A DNA stretch of 64,000 nucleotides from NCBI GenBank assembly GCA_036001245.1, contig DASYUL010000092.1, forward strand, positions 1 through 64,000, given 5' to 3'. The translations under genes were made by a program, and so were the position numbers. The notes under the pieces are model-generated. The model ran no database searches and had not been told where the DNA came from. It saw only the letters and a list, made by a program, of their open reading frames with translations. The stretch is from Gp7-AA6 sp036001245. GTDB lineage: Bacteria; Acidobacteriota; Thermoanaerobaculia; UBA5066; Gp7-AA6. Numbering within the stretch: the first letter of the stretch is position 1; each line of letters begins with the position of its first letter. Positions 15,487-23,777 of the stretch are shown piece by piece.

Positions 15487-16940
15487 TTCTCTTCCTCCGC
15501 GGGATCCGAGAAGAGCGGGCCGAAGTCGAACGCATCGCGGACAACGTCCGCTTTCCGTCCCCGCGCCGCGGCGGCGGGAGGCGTCTCCCCGCGGACGATC
15601 GCCTGGAGCTCACCCTCGTGCAAGCGGACCCGGATCCTCTCACCGCTGCGCACGCGGCTCGCGGAGAGGAGCGGTGTTTTCGTCCCTTCCTTGTAAGCGA
15701 CGGCGTAGCCCCGGGCGAGGATCGCGAACGGATTGACGAGCGCGAGCTTCTCCGTGCAGTCGGTGAGCGCTCCGATGCGGCGCTCGAGCGCCCGGGCCAT
15801 GCGGTCGTCGATCTCGCGCCGCCGGTGGGCTGCCGCGTCGCGCTTTCGCGGCAGCTCGACGACGCGCGGAAACGCGGCCAGCGCCGCGGCCGCCCGCTCG
15901 AGTCGAGCCGCGTCGCGCGCCGGACGGCGTTCGAGTGCTCCCCTCACCGCCGCGAGGCTCTGGGCGACGCGATCGCTCCGCTCACGCAGGCGATACTGGA
16001 AGCGCAGCAGCCCCTCCGCGCGGGAGATCTCCGTCACGTGCGCGCGCCAGAGAGCGAGCCGGGACTTCATCGTGCGCTCGACCCGCATTCGCCAGCCGTC
16101 GGCGCGCCGCCGGACCTCTTCCTTCTTCTCGACGACGATCTCCGCGGCTGCGGAAGGGGTCGGCGCCCGCACGTCCGCCGCGAGGTCGCAGATCGTTACG
16201 TCGGTCTGGTGGCCGACCGCCGAGATCGTGGGGATCCGGGAGGCGGCGAGAGCGCGCGCGATCCTCTCGTCGTTGAACGGAGCGAGGTCTTCCGGCGAGC
16301 CGCCGCCGCGCGTGACGATCAGCACGTCGAAGCCTCCGCGGCGGTTGAATGCCCGGATTCCCTCGGCGACCTCCGCGGCCGCGCCGGCGCCCTGGACGCG
16401 CGCGGGATAGATCGTCATCGAGAGGCCGTCGTGGCGGCGCCGGATCACGTTCAGGATGTCGCGGATCGCGGCTCCGTCGGGGGACGTCACGATGCCGATC
16501 GCCTGCGGGAACAGGGGAATGCGGCGCTTGCGCACGGGGTCGAAGAGGCCTTCCGCCGCGAGCCGGGCCTTCAGCTGCTCGAACGCGAGCTGCAGCGCCC
16601 CCGCGCCGATCGGCTCGATGTCGTACGCCTTGATCTGGAACTTTCCTTGCGGAGCCCAGAGGTCGAGCGATCCCCGGACGACGACCTCGAGCCCCGGCTC
16701 GACCCGGAATGGAATGCGCTCGCGATCCGACGCGAAAATGATCGCGGGGAGGCACCCGGTGCGGTCCTTCAGCGTGAAGTAGCCGTGGCCGCCCCGGACT
16801 TCCCAACGCCCGATCTCCCCCGCGACCGCGACGTCGCGCCACGAGGTGCGCAGAGTCCCGCCGACCTCGGCGAGAAGCTCCGAGACGGTGTACGGACGGG
16901 GCGGGGCCGCGGCCGGTACGGGTCGCAACATTCCGCTCAC
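15483..16940 (-). CDS. xseA: exodeoxyribonuclease VII large subunit
   Basis: Catalytic subunit of exonuclease VII (485 residues), a cytosolic enzyme that degrades single-stranded DNA into acid-insoluble oligonucleotides. An N-terminal OB-fold (VSELLAEVGGTLRTSW, GHGYFTLKD) precedes the catalytic core with IGIVTSPDGAAIRDI, VTRGGGSPEDLAPFNDE and SAVGHQTDVTICDLAADVRAPTPSAAAE. A long coiled-coil C-terminus follows. The ATG at 16940 overlaps the preceding O-antigen ligase stop (ATGA), and its own end overlaps xseB. Length is normal for the family. Confidence 0.94.
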   Translation of the reverse strand: MSGMLRPVPAAAPPRPYTVSELLAEVGGTLRTSWRDVAVAGEIGRWEVRGGHGYFTLKDRTGCLPAIIFASDRERIPFRVEPGLEVVVRGSLDLWAPQGKFQIKAYDIEPIGAGALQLAFEQLKARLAAEGLFDPVRKRRIPLFPQAIGIVTSPDGAAIRDILNVIRRRHDGLSMTIYPARVQGAGAAAEVAEGIRAFNRRGGFDVLIVTRGGGSPEDLAPFNDERIARALAASRIPTISAVGHQTDVTICDLAADVRAPTPSAAAEIVVEKKEEVRRRADGWRMRVERTMKSRLALWRAHVTEISRAEGLLRFQYRLRERSDRVAQSLAAVRGALERRPARDAARLERAAAALAAFPRVVELPRKRDAAAHRRREIDDRMARALERRIGALTDCTEKLALVNPFAILARGYAVAYKEGTKTPLLSASRVRSGERIRVRLHEGELQAIVRGETPPAAAARGRKADVVRDAFDFGPLFSDPAEEEK

Positions 16941-18202
16941 GATTGTACCCGGCGCACCGAGTCGAACGCCGGGAACGGGTCCGGGACTTTGGCCGCTTTG
17001 GACTGTCGCGAATCCGCCATCGCGGGGCTGAAGGGCAAGGCCAGGAGCGGCAGAGTCGCCATCAATACTTCCTTGTCGCCGAAGTTGTACTCGAAGAGAC
17101 CCGCGACCGACGCCGCGACGACGGCGAGAAAGGCGGCCGATGCGATCAGCGAATGTGGATCTGACCCCCTTCGGGGATCAGACCCCCGCAGCAATCCCCC
17201 CGTTCGCGCGAAGAAGAGCGCGAGCAGCGCGAGATAGGCGCCGGCCGCGAACACGCCGCTCGCCGCCGCGATCTGCAGCACGTTGTCGTGAAGGTGGGGG
17301 ACCCGCCACCGGGGAGCGTCCGGGTCGCGGTACAGCGTGTAGTAGGGCTTCACCATCTCCGGCCCGAGGCCGAAGATCGGCCGGTCGGCGATCATGCGCG
17401 CGCCCGCGCGCGCCATCGCGATCCGGTCCCGGTTGGTGCGGTCGGTGGGATCCACGATCGACGCTGCGCGGTGCCGCACGTCCGGCGGAAGCAGAAGGAA
17501 CATCGCAACGAGGACGGGCGCGACGAGGAGGAGTCCCCGCGGCCGCCGCAGCGCGAGATACGCGGTCACGGCCGCCACCGCGCCGACGTAGGCGCCGCGC
17601 GTCAAAGTGAAGACCATCGCCGCGAAGGGAATCGCCGCGGCGGCGCCGAGCCAGCGCTCCCGGCCGCGTCCCTCAAAGAGAAACGCGAGCAGCAGAGAGC
17701 CTCCGATCAGCGTGAGGCCCGAGAGCGTCATGTAGTGGGACAGGTTCGCGTGAATCCGGTTCTGGAGAGTCGCCCCTTCGCGCGCGAGCTGCGCGAGCCC
17801 GAAGATCGCCATCGCTGTCCCGCTCGCCGCGAGTGCGAGAAGAATCGTCCGAGCCCGGCTCAAGCTGTCCACCAGGTCGATCGTGATCGGAACGAGGAGG
17901 AAGAGCGAGAGGCCCGGGATCGCGCGGAGACTCGCGCGAGGATCGAGCGAAAAGCAGACGGAGAGCACGACGAGGAGCGCGTACAGCGCGGCGAGGGCCG
18001 TCAGCGGATGCGTGATCGCTCGGTGGAAGCTCGCGAGGCGCCAGCGGCTCGCGGTCCAGCCGATCGCGAGCGGGATGAACAGCGCATAGGCGATCGAGAT
18101 CTGCGACGAGAGGAGAACGAAGAGAACGAAGAGAGGAAAGAGGAGCCTTCGGACCGTCAAAAGCTCAGGCGGAACGTCGGGACTCGCCCGGCAAGGCCTC
18201 AT
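16937..18202 (-). CDS. O-antigen ligase/polymerase family membrane protein
   Basis: A polytopic membrane protein of 421 residues with about ten hydrophobic segments and a large loop carrying the Wzy_C-type signature around PIFGLGPEMVKPYY and PHLHDNVLQIAAASG. WaaL/Wzy-type enzymes transfer or polymerise O-antigen on the periplasmic face. Unusually, a dispersed repeat (17155-17187) is inserted in frame and adds the residues RGSDPRRGSDPHS in a hydrophilic loop. The ATG at 18202 overlaps the upstream Trm112-like gene by 38 nt; a TTG at 18160 is a possible alternative. The stop overlaps xseA by 4 nt. Confidence 0.83.
   Translation of the reverse strand: MRPCRASPDVPPELLTVRRLLFPLFVLFVLLSSQISIAYALFIPLAIGWTASRWRLASFHRAITHPLTALAALYALLVVLSVCFSLDPRASLRAIPGLSLFLLVPITIDLVDSLSRARTILLALAASGTAMAIFGLAQLAREGATLQNRIHANLSHYMTLSGLTLIGGSLLLAFLFEGRGRERWLGAAAAIPFAAMVFTLTRGAYVGAVAAVTAYLALRRPRGLLLVAPVLVAMFLLLPPDVRHRAASIVDPTDRTNRDRIAMARAGARMIADRPIFGLGPEMVKPYYTLYRDPDAPRWRVPHLHDNVLQIAAASGVFAAGAYLALLALFFARTGGLLRGSDPRRGSDPHSLIASAAFLAVVAASVAGLFEYNFGDKEVLMATLPLLALPFSPAMADSRQSKAAKVPDPFPAFDSVRRVQS
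17155..17187. repeat. family A palindromic repeat inside a coding region
   Basis: GTGGATCTGACCCC, then CTTCGGGG and ATCAGACCCCC; the stem closes on a TTCG loop. It is nearly identical to 56935-56965, where two changes compensate each other in the stem. Here it lies in frame in the O-antigen ligase gene and is translated, on the minus strand, as RGSDPRRGSDPHS. Confidence 0.8.
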
Positions 18203-18443
18203 CGACCAGCATCACCGGTATGTCGGAGATGATCGGATAGACGAGGTTCGCCTCCTTCGAGTACAGACCCTGCGTCACGACCGGCTCTTCGTCGCGGAAC
18301 TTCTCGCGATATTTCTCGACGAGTGTCCGGCGCGTCTCGTCGGTGAGCTCGACGAGCTCGAGCGGACCTTTCGTCTTGGGACAGACGAGAATGGCGAGAA
18401 GCTCGGGATCGATGGCCATCAACGGCTTCAAGTCTACTGTCAT
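18165..18443 (-). CDS. Trm112-family (UPF0434/YcaR-like) protein
   Basis: This short protein (92 residues) has the conserved ILVCPKTKGPLEL segment and NLVYPIISDIPVML of the Trm112 group. Family members act as small zinc-ribbon-like partners; bacterial ones are poorly characterised, and only one Cys remains here. ATG codons at 18443 and 18419 are both possible; the second starts at MAIDPELLAILVCPK, closer to the family's usual start. It overlaps the O-antigen ligase gene and is divergent from a glycosyltransferase gene, a context often seen beside lipid A and O-antigen genes. Confidence 0.83.
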   Translation of the reverse strand: MTVDLKPLMAIDPELLAILVCPKTKGPLELVELTDETRRTLVEKYREKFRDEEPVVTQGLYSKEANLVYPIISDIPVMLVDEALPGESRRSA

Positions 18444-18450
18444 TCCGATC

Positions 18451-18495
18451 TGGACTGCGGCGGGTGCAGGTCCGCAGGACCTGTCCCCGCGACAT
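18451..18495. repeat. dispersed palindromic repeat, family B
   Basis: TGGACTGCGGCGGGTGCAG, then GTCC/GGAC and CTGTCCCCGCGACAT. It lies in the 61-bp gap between the divergent Trm112-like gene and the glycosyltransferase gene. Longer, partly tandem relatives lie at 35971-36069 and 61001-61086. Confidence 0.72.
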
Positions 18496-18504
18496 ACTTA
18501 GTGC

Positions 18505-19620
18505 ATGCGCATCCTGCAGCTCGTCGCCGGCGAAAAGTGGACGGGCGCCGCCGCGGTCGTCTTCGACCAGACCGCAGCGCTGGTAGCCGCGGGCGTCGAG
18601 GCGCAATTCGGCTTCGTGCGGGAGAGTCCCCTGGCCGCGCGCCTCCTTCCGCTCGGGTGGGCGAGGCCCCTTCTCTCCCCCGCTCGAACTCCGCTTCGAT
18701 ACCCGAGGGACGTGCGCACCGTGGCGCAGATGCTCCGGCGCGAGGGTTTCGACGTCGTGCACTGTCACGGCTCGCACGACCACTCCGTCGCGGCGGCGGC
18801 GCGGCGCGCCGCGCGAAGGGGCGGTCCCCTTCTCGCGCGCACGATTCACAGCCTCGATCGGGCGCGCGGAGATCCGTTCTCCCGCGCCCTGTTTCGCGCG
18901 ACGGACGTTCTCGCGTTCGCCAACCGCGCGATCGCGAAGAAGCTCGGCCGCGACGGACCGGTCCTCTCCCCCGTCGTCGACCCCGGTCGCTTTCACCCCG
19001 GCGAGCGACCGGTCGAGCGGCTTCGGTCTCTCGGGGTTCCGGAGGCAGGCTTCGTCGTCGGCACCGTGGGAAAGCTCGCCCCCCGGCGCGGACATCGGGA
19101 GGCGATCGAGGTCGCGTCGACCCTTCCGTCCGACGTCGTGCTCCTCCACGTCGGCAAGGGCGAGCTGCGTCGCGAGCTCGAGTCCCGCGCCGCCGCGCTC
19201 GGCAGCGGCGCGCGCAACTTCTGGGCGGGTTACGTCGAGAACGATCTGCCGGACTACTACCGCGCGATGGACGTCTTTCTCTTCCCGGCCTCGGGATCTG
19301 AGCAGGGGCAGCGCGCCCTCCTCGAGGCGATGGCGTGCGGAGTCCCGGTCGTCGCGCTCGACGTGCCGGGAGTGCGCGACCTCGTGACGCACGAGCGCGA
19401 AGGACTCGTCGTTTCGCGCCCCGCGGACATGGCGTCGGCGCTCGAGCGGATGCGGGTCGGTTCAGGGGAGCGGCGTCGCATGGGAGAGCGGGCGCGCGCG
19501 CGGGCCCTCGAGTTCGGCCCCGGGGCCTTCGCGCACGAGGCGCGAGAGTTCTACGCGCGCCTGTTCGCGAGGAAGTCCATGACTTCCCGGGCGTGGGTCG
19601 CCGGCGACACCGAAGGGTAG
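18505..19620 (+). CDS. glycosyltransferase family 4 (GT-B fold)
   Basis: A probable cytosolic GT-B enzyme (371 residues) in LPS or polysaccharide synthesis. The N-terminal Rossmann begins MRILQLVAGEKWTGAA, and VVHCHGSHDHS carries the acceptor-side residues. The C-terminal donor domain shows VGTVGKLAPRRGH, FPASGSEQGQRALLEAMACGVPVVA and a normal end of the family. The gene is divergent from the O-antigen ligase group and convergent with the peroxiredoxin gene, overlapping it by 70 nt at the 3' end. Donor and acceptor sugars cannot be told. ATG at 18505 is the first residue of the conserved fold. Confidence 0.87.
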   Translation: MRILQLVAGEKWTGAAAVVFDQTAALVAAGVEAQFGFVRESPLAARLLPLGWARPLLSPARTPLRYPRDVRTVAQMLRREGFDVVHCHGSHDHSVAAAARRAARRGGPLLARTIHSLDRARGDPFSRALFRATDVLAFANRAIAKKLGRDGPVLSPVVDPGRFHPGERPVERLRSLGVPEAGFVVGTVGKLAPRRGHREAIEVASTLPSDVVLLHVGKGELRRELESRAAALGSGARNFWAGYVENDLPDYYRAMDVFLFPASGSEQGQRALLEAMACGVPVVALDVPGVRDLVTHEREGLVVSRPADMASALERMRVGSGERRRMGERARARALEFGPGAFAHEAREFYARLFARKSMTSRAWVAGDTEG

Positions 19621-20030
19621 GCCGCCGCGATCTTTCCCCTCTCGTCGACCACGTACGAGATGCGCCGCGCCGTTCGGGTGGCGGCCGTGTCGCACGCTCC
19701 GTAGGCGAGACCCGCCTCGCGCTTCTCGTCGGACAGGAGCGGGAACGGGAAATTTTCCTTGGCGACGAACGCGGCGTTCGTTTTCACGGGATCGAACGAG
19801 ATCCCGAGGATCTGGGCGTTCGCCTCTTCGAACCGGCCGGCGAGGTCGCGGAACCCGCGCCCCTCGATGCTTCAGCCGGGGGTGCGCGCCTTCGGATAGA
19901 ACCAGAGGACGACCGGCCGCCCGCGGAACTCCGACAGACGGCGGATCCGGCCGGTCGAATCCGGCAGCGCGAAGTCGGGCGCCTCGTCTCCGACCGAGAG
20001 CGGCAGCGGGCCGGCGCGCTTACCGAACAT
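19551..20030 (-). CDS. selenocysteine-containing peroxiredoxin (BCP/AhpC-TSA type)
   Basis: This is a thiol- or selenol-dependent peroxidase of 159 residues. The Prx motif P-x3-T-x2-C reads PKARTPG followed by TGA (19874-19872) instead of Cys, so residue 53 is probably selenocysteine. After the TGA the frame continues with SIEGRGFRDLAGRF, ILGISFDPVKTNAAF, PFPLLSD and RISYVVDERGKI, all normal for the family. A possible resolving Cys is in YGACDT. A SECIS-like hairpin (19866-19841) follows the TGA. Without Sec insertion the gene would appear as two fragments. Start 20030 overlaps the upstream glycosyltransferase end by 11 nt. Sec-machinery genes are not in this window. Confidence 0.82.
19841..19866 (-). 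promoter_or_regulatory. candidate bacterial SECIS element
   Basis: On the minus strand CGAGG, GG, CGCGG, loop GTT, CCGCG, A, CCTCG fold into a hairpin starting five bases after the in-frame TGA. The apical loop begins with G and lies 17 nt after the TGA. Known bacterial SECIS elements lie directly downstream of UGA in the coding region, with the loop about 16-37 nt away and a G in the first two loop positions. Fold and distance are seen; function is inferred. Confidence 0.7.
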
Positions 20031-20883
20031 GGCCGGTCTCGGCGGTCTCGGCGGTCTCGGCGGGAGAACCCTGCCAGGTCTCCTCCGAGTCGTCGTACGC
20101 GGGCAGTTCGAACGCCCACCCGTTTTCATCGAACCGCCGCCACTCCCAGAGCTTCGCCCACTTGAGAAAAACGCCGTACGCCTGCAGGGTGCAGAGCACG
20201 AGCCCGTGGCGTCCGTCGAGGAACCCGGCCTGGAACACGTACATGCGCACGAATCTCCAGAGCGGCCGGAAGAACAGCTGCACGGCGCCGGGGCGTTTTC
20301 CCTTCCGGTAAGCGTCGGCGGCTCCCCACTCGGCGTAGCGGTGGAGCTTTTCGAGGTACTGGCCGAGCGAGCGGAACGTGTAGTGGAGCAGGGCGTGTTC
20401 GAGCGTGGGCGCCGGTCCCTCGGGGCGGATGTCGGCGTGCACGCGGCGCTTCGGATAGCGCGCGGCGCCGCGCCGCATGAGCCGCACGACCTTATCGGTC
20501 GACCACCCGGAGTGCCGAATGAGCCGATCGAGAAAGAGATTCCGCCGGCGGATCGAGTAGTAGTCGGCCGTCGGAACGCTGCCGAGCAGATCGAGGATCT
20601 CGCGCGCGAGGCCGGGGGTCACCCGCTCGTCGGCGTCGACGATCAGAATCCAGGGATGGAGCGTCTGGTCCATCGCCCAGTTCTTCTGCGCGGCGGAACC
20701 GAAGTACTCGCGCTGGAGGATGCGGACGTTGGCGATCTGACCGGCGATCTCGAGGGTCTGATCGGTCGAGAAAGAGTCCACGAGCAGCACCTCGTCGGCG
20801 AAGCCCAGACTCTCGAGGCACTCCTTGATGTTCACTTCCTCGTTGAAGGAGGTCACGATCGCGGAGAGCTTTTCTCTGCTCAT
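20020..20883 (-). CDS. family 2 glycosyltransferase, LPS-core WaaE/KdtX-like
   Basis: A GT-A enzyme of 287 residues, probably cytosolic face of the inner membrane. SAIVTSFNEEVNIKECLESL, DEVLLVDSFSTDQT and the DXD motif IVDADERVTP are visible; HSGWSTDKVVRLMRR and YTFRSLGQYLEKL match the LPS-core beta-1,4-glucosyltransferase group. ATG at 20883 (MSREKLSAIV) gives the usual N-terminus, 17 nt after ymdB. The C-terminus is low complexity (AETAETAET), encoded by a 9-bp tandem repeat (GGTCTCGGC, about 20035-20061), and overlaps the peroxiredoxin start. Confidence 0.87.
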   Translation of the reverse strand: MSREKLSAIVTSFNEEVNIKECLESLGFADEVLLVDSFSTDQTLEIAGQIANVRILQREYFGSAAQKNWAMDQTLHPWILIVDADERVTPGLAREILDLLGSVPTADYYSIRRRNLFLDRLIRHSGWSTDKVVRLMRRGAARYPKRRVHADIRPEGPAPTLEHALLHYTFRSLGQYLEKLHRYAEWGAADAYRKGKRPGAVQLFFRPLWRFVRMYVFQAGFLDGRHGLVLCTLQAYGVFLKWAKLWEWRRFDENGWAFELPAYDDSEETWQGSPAETAETAETGHVR

Positions 20884-20899
20884 CGCTGCAGCGAACCCA

Positions 20900-21682
20900 T
20901 CATTCGACCTTGACCTGAATCCGTTCGATCGCGGTTGCGCGGCCGGTATCGGAATCAACCTCCACCAGCGCGCCGCAGAGCCGGATGTCGCGCTTCGCGG
21001 TCTCGAACGCCCTCGGGGTCTGGGAGAGGAACTTCTCGATGATCCGATCCCGCGCGAAGCCGATCACTCCCTCGTAGGCGCCGCTCATCCCGACGTCCGT
21101 CTGGTACGCGGTCCCGCCCGGCCTCACCGTCTCGTCGGCGGTGGGGACGTGGGTGTGGGTCCCGAGCACCGCCGAGACCCGCCCGTCGAGATACCAGCCG
21201 ATCGCGATCTTTTCCGACGTCGCCTCGGCGTGCATGTCGACGACGATCACCTTCACGTCCTTCATACGGGCGAGCTCGTCGTCCGCGACGCGGAAAGGCG
21301 AGTCGCACTGCGCCGGCATGAAGACCTGCCCCTGCAGGTTCAGCACCCCCACGGGAACGCCGGCCGCCGTCGCCTGCACGGTCGCGCCCCGGCCCGGATT
21401 GCCGGGGGGATAGTTTGCCGGCCGCAGCACCCGGTCGGAGGAGTTCAGGACTTCGTAGATCTCCTTCTTGTCCCAGATGTGGTTGCCCGACGAGAACACG
21501 TCGATCGGGAGCCGCGAGAGCTCGTGAAAGAGCTCCACCGTGAGCCCGAACCCTCCGGCTGCGTTCTCGATGTTCACGATCGTGAAGTCGACGTTGCGCC
21601 GGTCGATGAGCGGCAGGAGCGCCCGCTCGAGCGCGCGGCGGCCCGGCTGGCCGACGATGTCGCCGATGAAGAGGATGTTCAT
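20900..21682 (-). CDS. ymdB: YmdB-family metallophosphoesterase
   Basis: This 260-residue dinuclear-metal phosphoesterase (TIGR00282 family) hydrolyses cyclic nucleotides in characterised relatives. Metal-binding motifs are clear: FIGDIVGQPGR, NIENAAGG, SSGNHIWDKKE, VDMHAEATSEK and GTHTHVPTAD. It follows rny in the same operon, the usual rny-ymdB order. Length is normal for the family. ATG 21682 begins the first beta strand with no signal peptide. The gene boundary with rny is filled by a facing pair of heptamer arrays. Confidence 0.93.
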   Translation of the reverse strand: MNILFIGDIVGQPGRRALERALLPLIDRRNVDFTIVNIENAAGGFGLTVELFHELSRLPIDVFSSGNHIWDKKEIYEVLNSSDRVLRPANYPPGNPGRGATVQATAAGVPVGVLNLQGQVFMPAQCDSPFRVADDELARMKDVKVIVVDMHAEATSEKIAIGWYLDGRVSAVLGTHTHVPTADETVRPGGTAYQTDVGMSGAYEGVIGFARDRIIEKFLSQTPRAFETAKRDIRLCGALVEVDSDTGRATAIERIQVKVE

Positions 21683-21687
21683 CGGAC

Positions 21688-21770
21688 GGGAGCCGGTCGC
21701 GGGTAGCCGGTCGCGCGGGAGGACACCGGAGGCGCGGCTTCCGGCTCCCGGCTCCCGGCTTCCGGCTCAG
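21688..21770. repeat. facing heptamer arrays between rny and ymdB
   Basis: First array, 7-bp register: GGGAGCC, GGTCGCG, GGTAGCC, GGTCGCG (21688-21715). Second, in near-inverse sequence: GGCTTCC, GGCTCCC, GGCTCCC, GGCTTCC, GGCTCAG (21736-21770). The two can pair into a hairpin, and the rny stop codon (21769-21767) lies within the second array. Confidence 0.72.
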
Positions 21771-23332
21771 CGGGCGTATTCAACGGACCGCGTCTCGCGA
21801 ATCACCGTGATCTTGATCTGTCCCGGATATTGAAGCTCGGCCTCGATCTTTTTCGCGATGTCGCGCGAGAGCCAGAGTGCTTCGTCGTCGGTGACGCGGT
21901 TCGCCTCGACGATGATGCGCAGCTCCCTCCCGGCCTGGATCGCGAAGGCCTTCTGGACGCCCTTGAAACCGTCCGCGATGTGCTCGAGCTTTTCGAGCCG
22001 CTTGACGTACGTCTCCAGGATCTCGCGGCGGGCGCCGGGACGCGCCGCGGAGAGCGCGTCGGCGCCGTTGACGAGCACGGCTTCGAGCGACCGCGGCTCG
22101 TAATCGCCGTGGTGGCACTCCATCGCGTGGATGACCTCGTCGGACTCGCCGAACTTCTTCAGGACCTCGCGGCCGAGCTCCAGGTGCGTGCCCTCCATTT
22201 CGCGGTCGATCGCCTTGCCGATGTCGTGCAGCAGTCCCGCCCGCTTTGCGACCTCGGACTTCGCGCCGAGCTCCCCGGCCATGTTCGCCGCGAGCCACGC
22301 GACCTCTCTCGAATGCTGGAGCACGTTCTGGCCGTAGGACGTCCGGTACTTCAGCCGCCCGAGCAGTTTGATGAGCTCCGGGTGCAGATCGGGGATCGAG
22401 AACTCGAGCGCGGTGGACTCCCCCTCCTGGCGGATCTTTTCCCAGAGCTCGGAGCGGACCTTCTCGACGACCTCCTCGATGCGCGCCGGGTGGATCCGGC
22501 CGTCCACGATCAGCTTCTCGAGGGCGATGCGCGCGACCTCGCGACGGATCGGCTCGAACGCGCTGATGACGATCGCCTCGGGCGTGTCGTCGATGATGAG
22601 ATCAACTCCGGTTGCCGCCTCGAGCGCCCGGATGTTGCGCCCCTCGCGGCCGATGATCCGGCCCTTCAGGTCGTCGGAGGGAAGCTCCACCACCGACACC
22701 GTCGCCTCGACGACCGTGTCGGAGGCTAGCCTCTGGATCGCCATCCCGATCTGGTGGCGCGCCTTCTGGGTGGCCTGCTCGATCGCCTCTTCTTCGATGC
22801 GGCGCATCAGGCCCGCCGCATCGATGCGGGCTTCGTTCTCGATCGACCGGATCAGGTCGCGCTTGGCGTCCGCTGCCGTGAGCCCCGAGATCTGCTCGAG
22901 GCGCTGCTGCTGGTCCTCGATCAGCTTCTGGACGTCCCCGTGGGCTCGCTCGACCGCCTTCTGAGCGTCCGCGAGCGCTTGCTCCTTACGGGCGAACTCC
23001 TCTTCCCGCTTCTCCTGCTGGCCGAGTTTCCGGTCGAGGTTCTCCTCCTTCTGGACGACCCTCTTTTCCAGGCCCGCGATCTCCTGGCGCCGCGCCTGGA
23101 CTGTTTTGTCGAACTCCAGCTGGGCCGCGAGGACCTTTTCCTTGGCCTCGATGGCCGATTCGCGAAGGCGCGCGTCCGAGGCTTTCGTTGCTTCGGCCAG
23201 GACCCGGTCCGCCTCGAGGCGGATCTCCGCTCGCTCGCGCCGGACCTTGGCCCGCAGGAGAAAGTACGCGATCAGCGTGAACGCGACGGCCAGGATCGCC
23301 GCCGCGATCGGGATCGCGATCGATGTATTCAT
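21767..23332 (-). CDS. rny: ribonuclease Y
   Basis: Membrane-anchored endoribonuclease of 521 residues that starts decay of many mRNAs. An N-terminal transmembrane helix (IPIAAAILAVAFTLIAYFLL) precedes a long coiled coil (about 30-200). The KH domain shows LKGRIIGREGRNIRALEAATGVDLIIDDTP, and the HD domain has HSREVAWLAANMAGELG, LLHDIGKAIDREMEG and HHGDYEP. All are in normal order and length. Its operon neighbours are zapA upstream and ymdB downstream, a conserved arrangement. The ATG at 23332 gives the standard N-terminal anchor. Confidence 0.95.
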   Translation of the reverse strand: MNTSIAIPIAAAILAVAFTLIAYFLLRAKVRRERAEIRLEADRVLAEATKASDARLRESAIEAKEKVLAAQLEFDKTVQARRQEIAGLEKRVVQKEENLDRKLGQQEKREEEFARKEQALADAQKAVERAHGDVQKLIEDQQQRLEQISGLTAADAKRDLIRSIENEARIDAAGLMRRIEEEAIEQATQKARHQIGMAIQRLASDTVVEATVSVVELPSDDLKGRIIGREGRNIRALEAATGVDLIIDDTPEAIVISAFEPIRREVARIALEKLIVDGRIHPARIEEVVEKVRSELWEKIRQEGESTALEFSIPDLHPELIKLLGRLKYRTSYGQNVLQHSREVAWLAANMAGELGAKSEVAKRAGLLHDIGKAIDREMEGTHLELGREVLKKFGESDEVIHAMECHHGDYEPRSLEAVLVNGADALSAARPGARREILETYVKRLEKLEHIADGFKGVQKAFAIQAGRELRIIVEANRVTDDEALWLSRDIAKKIEAELQYPGQIKITVIRETRSVEYAR

Positions 23333-23501
23333 TTCGGCTCCCTCATCCCGAGGGCGCCGAAGTCGAGACGCGGCTACACGATTTCCCGGAAGGGACTCTT
23401 CCGACGAGGGTTCTGAATCTGGAAAACGATTCCTTTTCTCAACGGGCCGCTCGTTTCATCTCGTGTTCCCCGAGACTCTCGGGGTCGCCGACGCCTCGCC
23501 T
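23333..23501. other. zapA-rny intergenic region with one palindrome
   Basis: The 169-bp gap holds the palindrome CCCC-GAGACTCTC-GGGG (23468-23484), just after the zapA stop; it may act as an RNA hairpin. No T-run or open frame is seen. A 6S RNA was considered, because it lies beside zapA in many proteobacteria, but no convincing long closing stem with a central bubble could be drawn. Confidence 0.35.
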
Positions 23502-23777
23502 TCAGCTTCCCAGGGCGTCGTCCAGTTTGCGAATCAGGCGCTCCGCCCGGACCCGGAAGTCCGTCGGCTCGCCGGTTCGACGCTTCTCCGCCTGGTATAG
23601 ATCGTCTGTAATGTTCAGTGCAGCGAGGATCGCAATCTTGGTGGTATCCACGGTCGCGGTCCTCTCGGCCACTTCCTTCATCCGCGAATCGACTAATCGG
23701 GCCAGGTCGTGAATGTAGGTGGAGTCGCCTTCGGCCCGGACGTTGTACGTCTGGCCGAAGATCTCGACCTGCGTCAC
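23502..23777 (-). CDS. zapA: cell division protein ZapA
   Basis: A FtsZ-ring stabiliser of about 91 residues. TQVEIFGQTYNVRAEGDSTYIHDLARLVDSRMKEVAE is typical of the family's N-terminal globular part, and a helix follows (ALNITDDLYQAEKRR). I chose the GTG at 23777, which starts directly at the conserved segment; GTG 23795 and TTG 23831 extend it with unconserved residues. An AAAGGAG lies further upstream near 23815. The gene precedes rny as in many genomes; its usual upstream neighbours (zapB-like, pheT) now lie 5 kb away because of an inserted block. Confidence 0.87.
   Translation of the reverse strand: MTQVEIFGQTYNVRAEGDSTYIHDLARLVDSRMKEVAERTATVDTTKIAILAALNITDDLYQAEKRRTGEPTDFRVRAERLIRKLDDALGS

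Noticed and set aside
23333..23501. 6S RNA between zapA and rny
   Set aside because: Position is suggestive, but I could not draw the long closing stem with the central open bubble; only a short palindrome is present.
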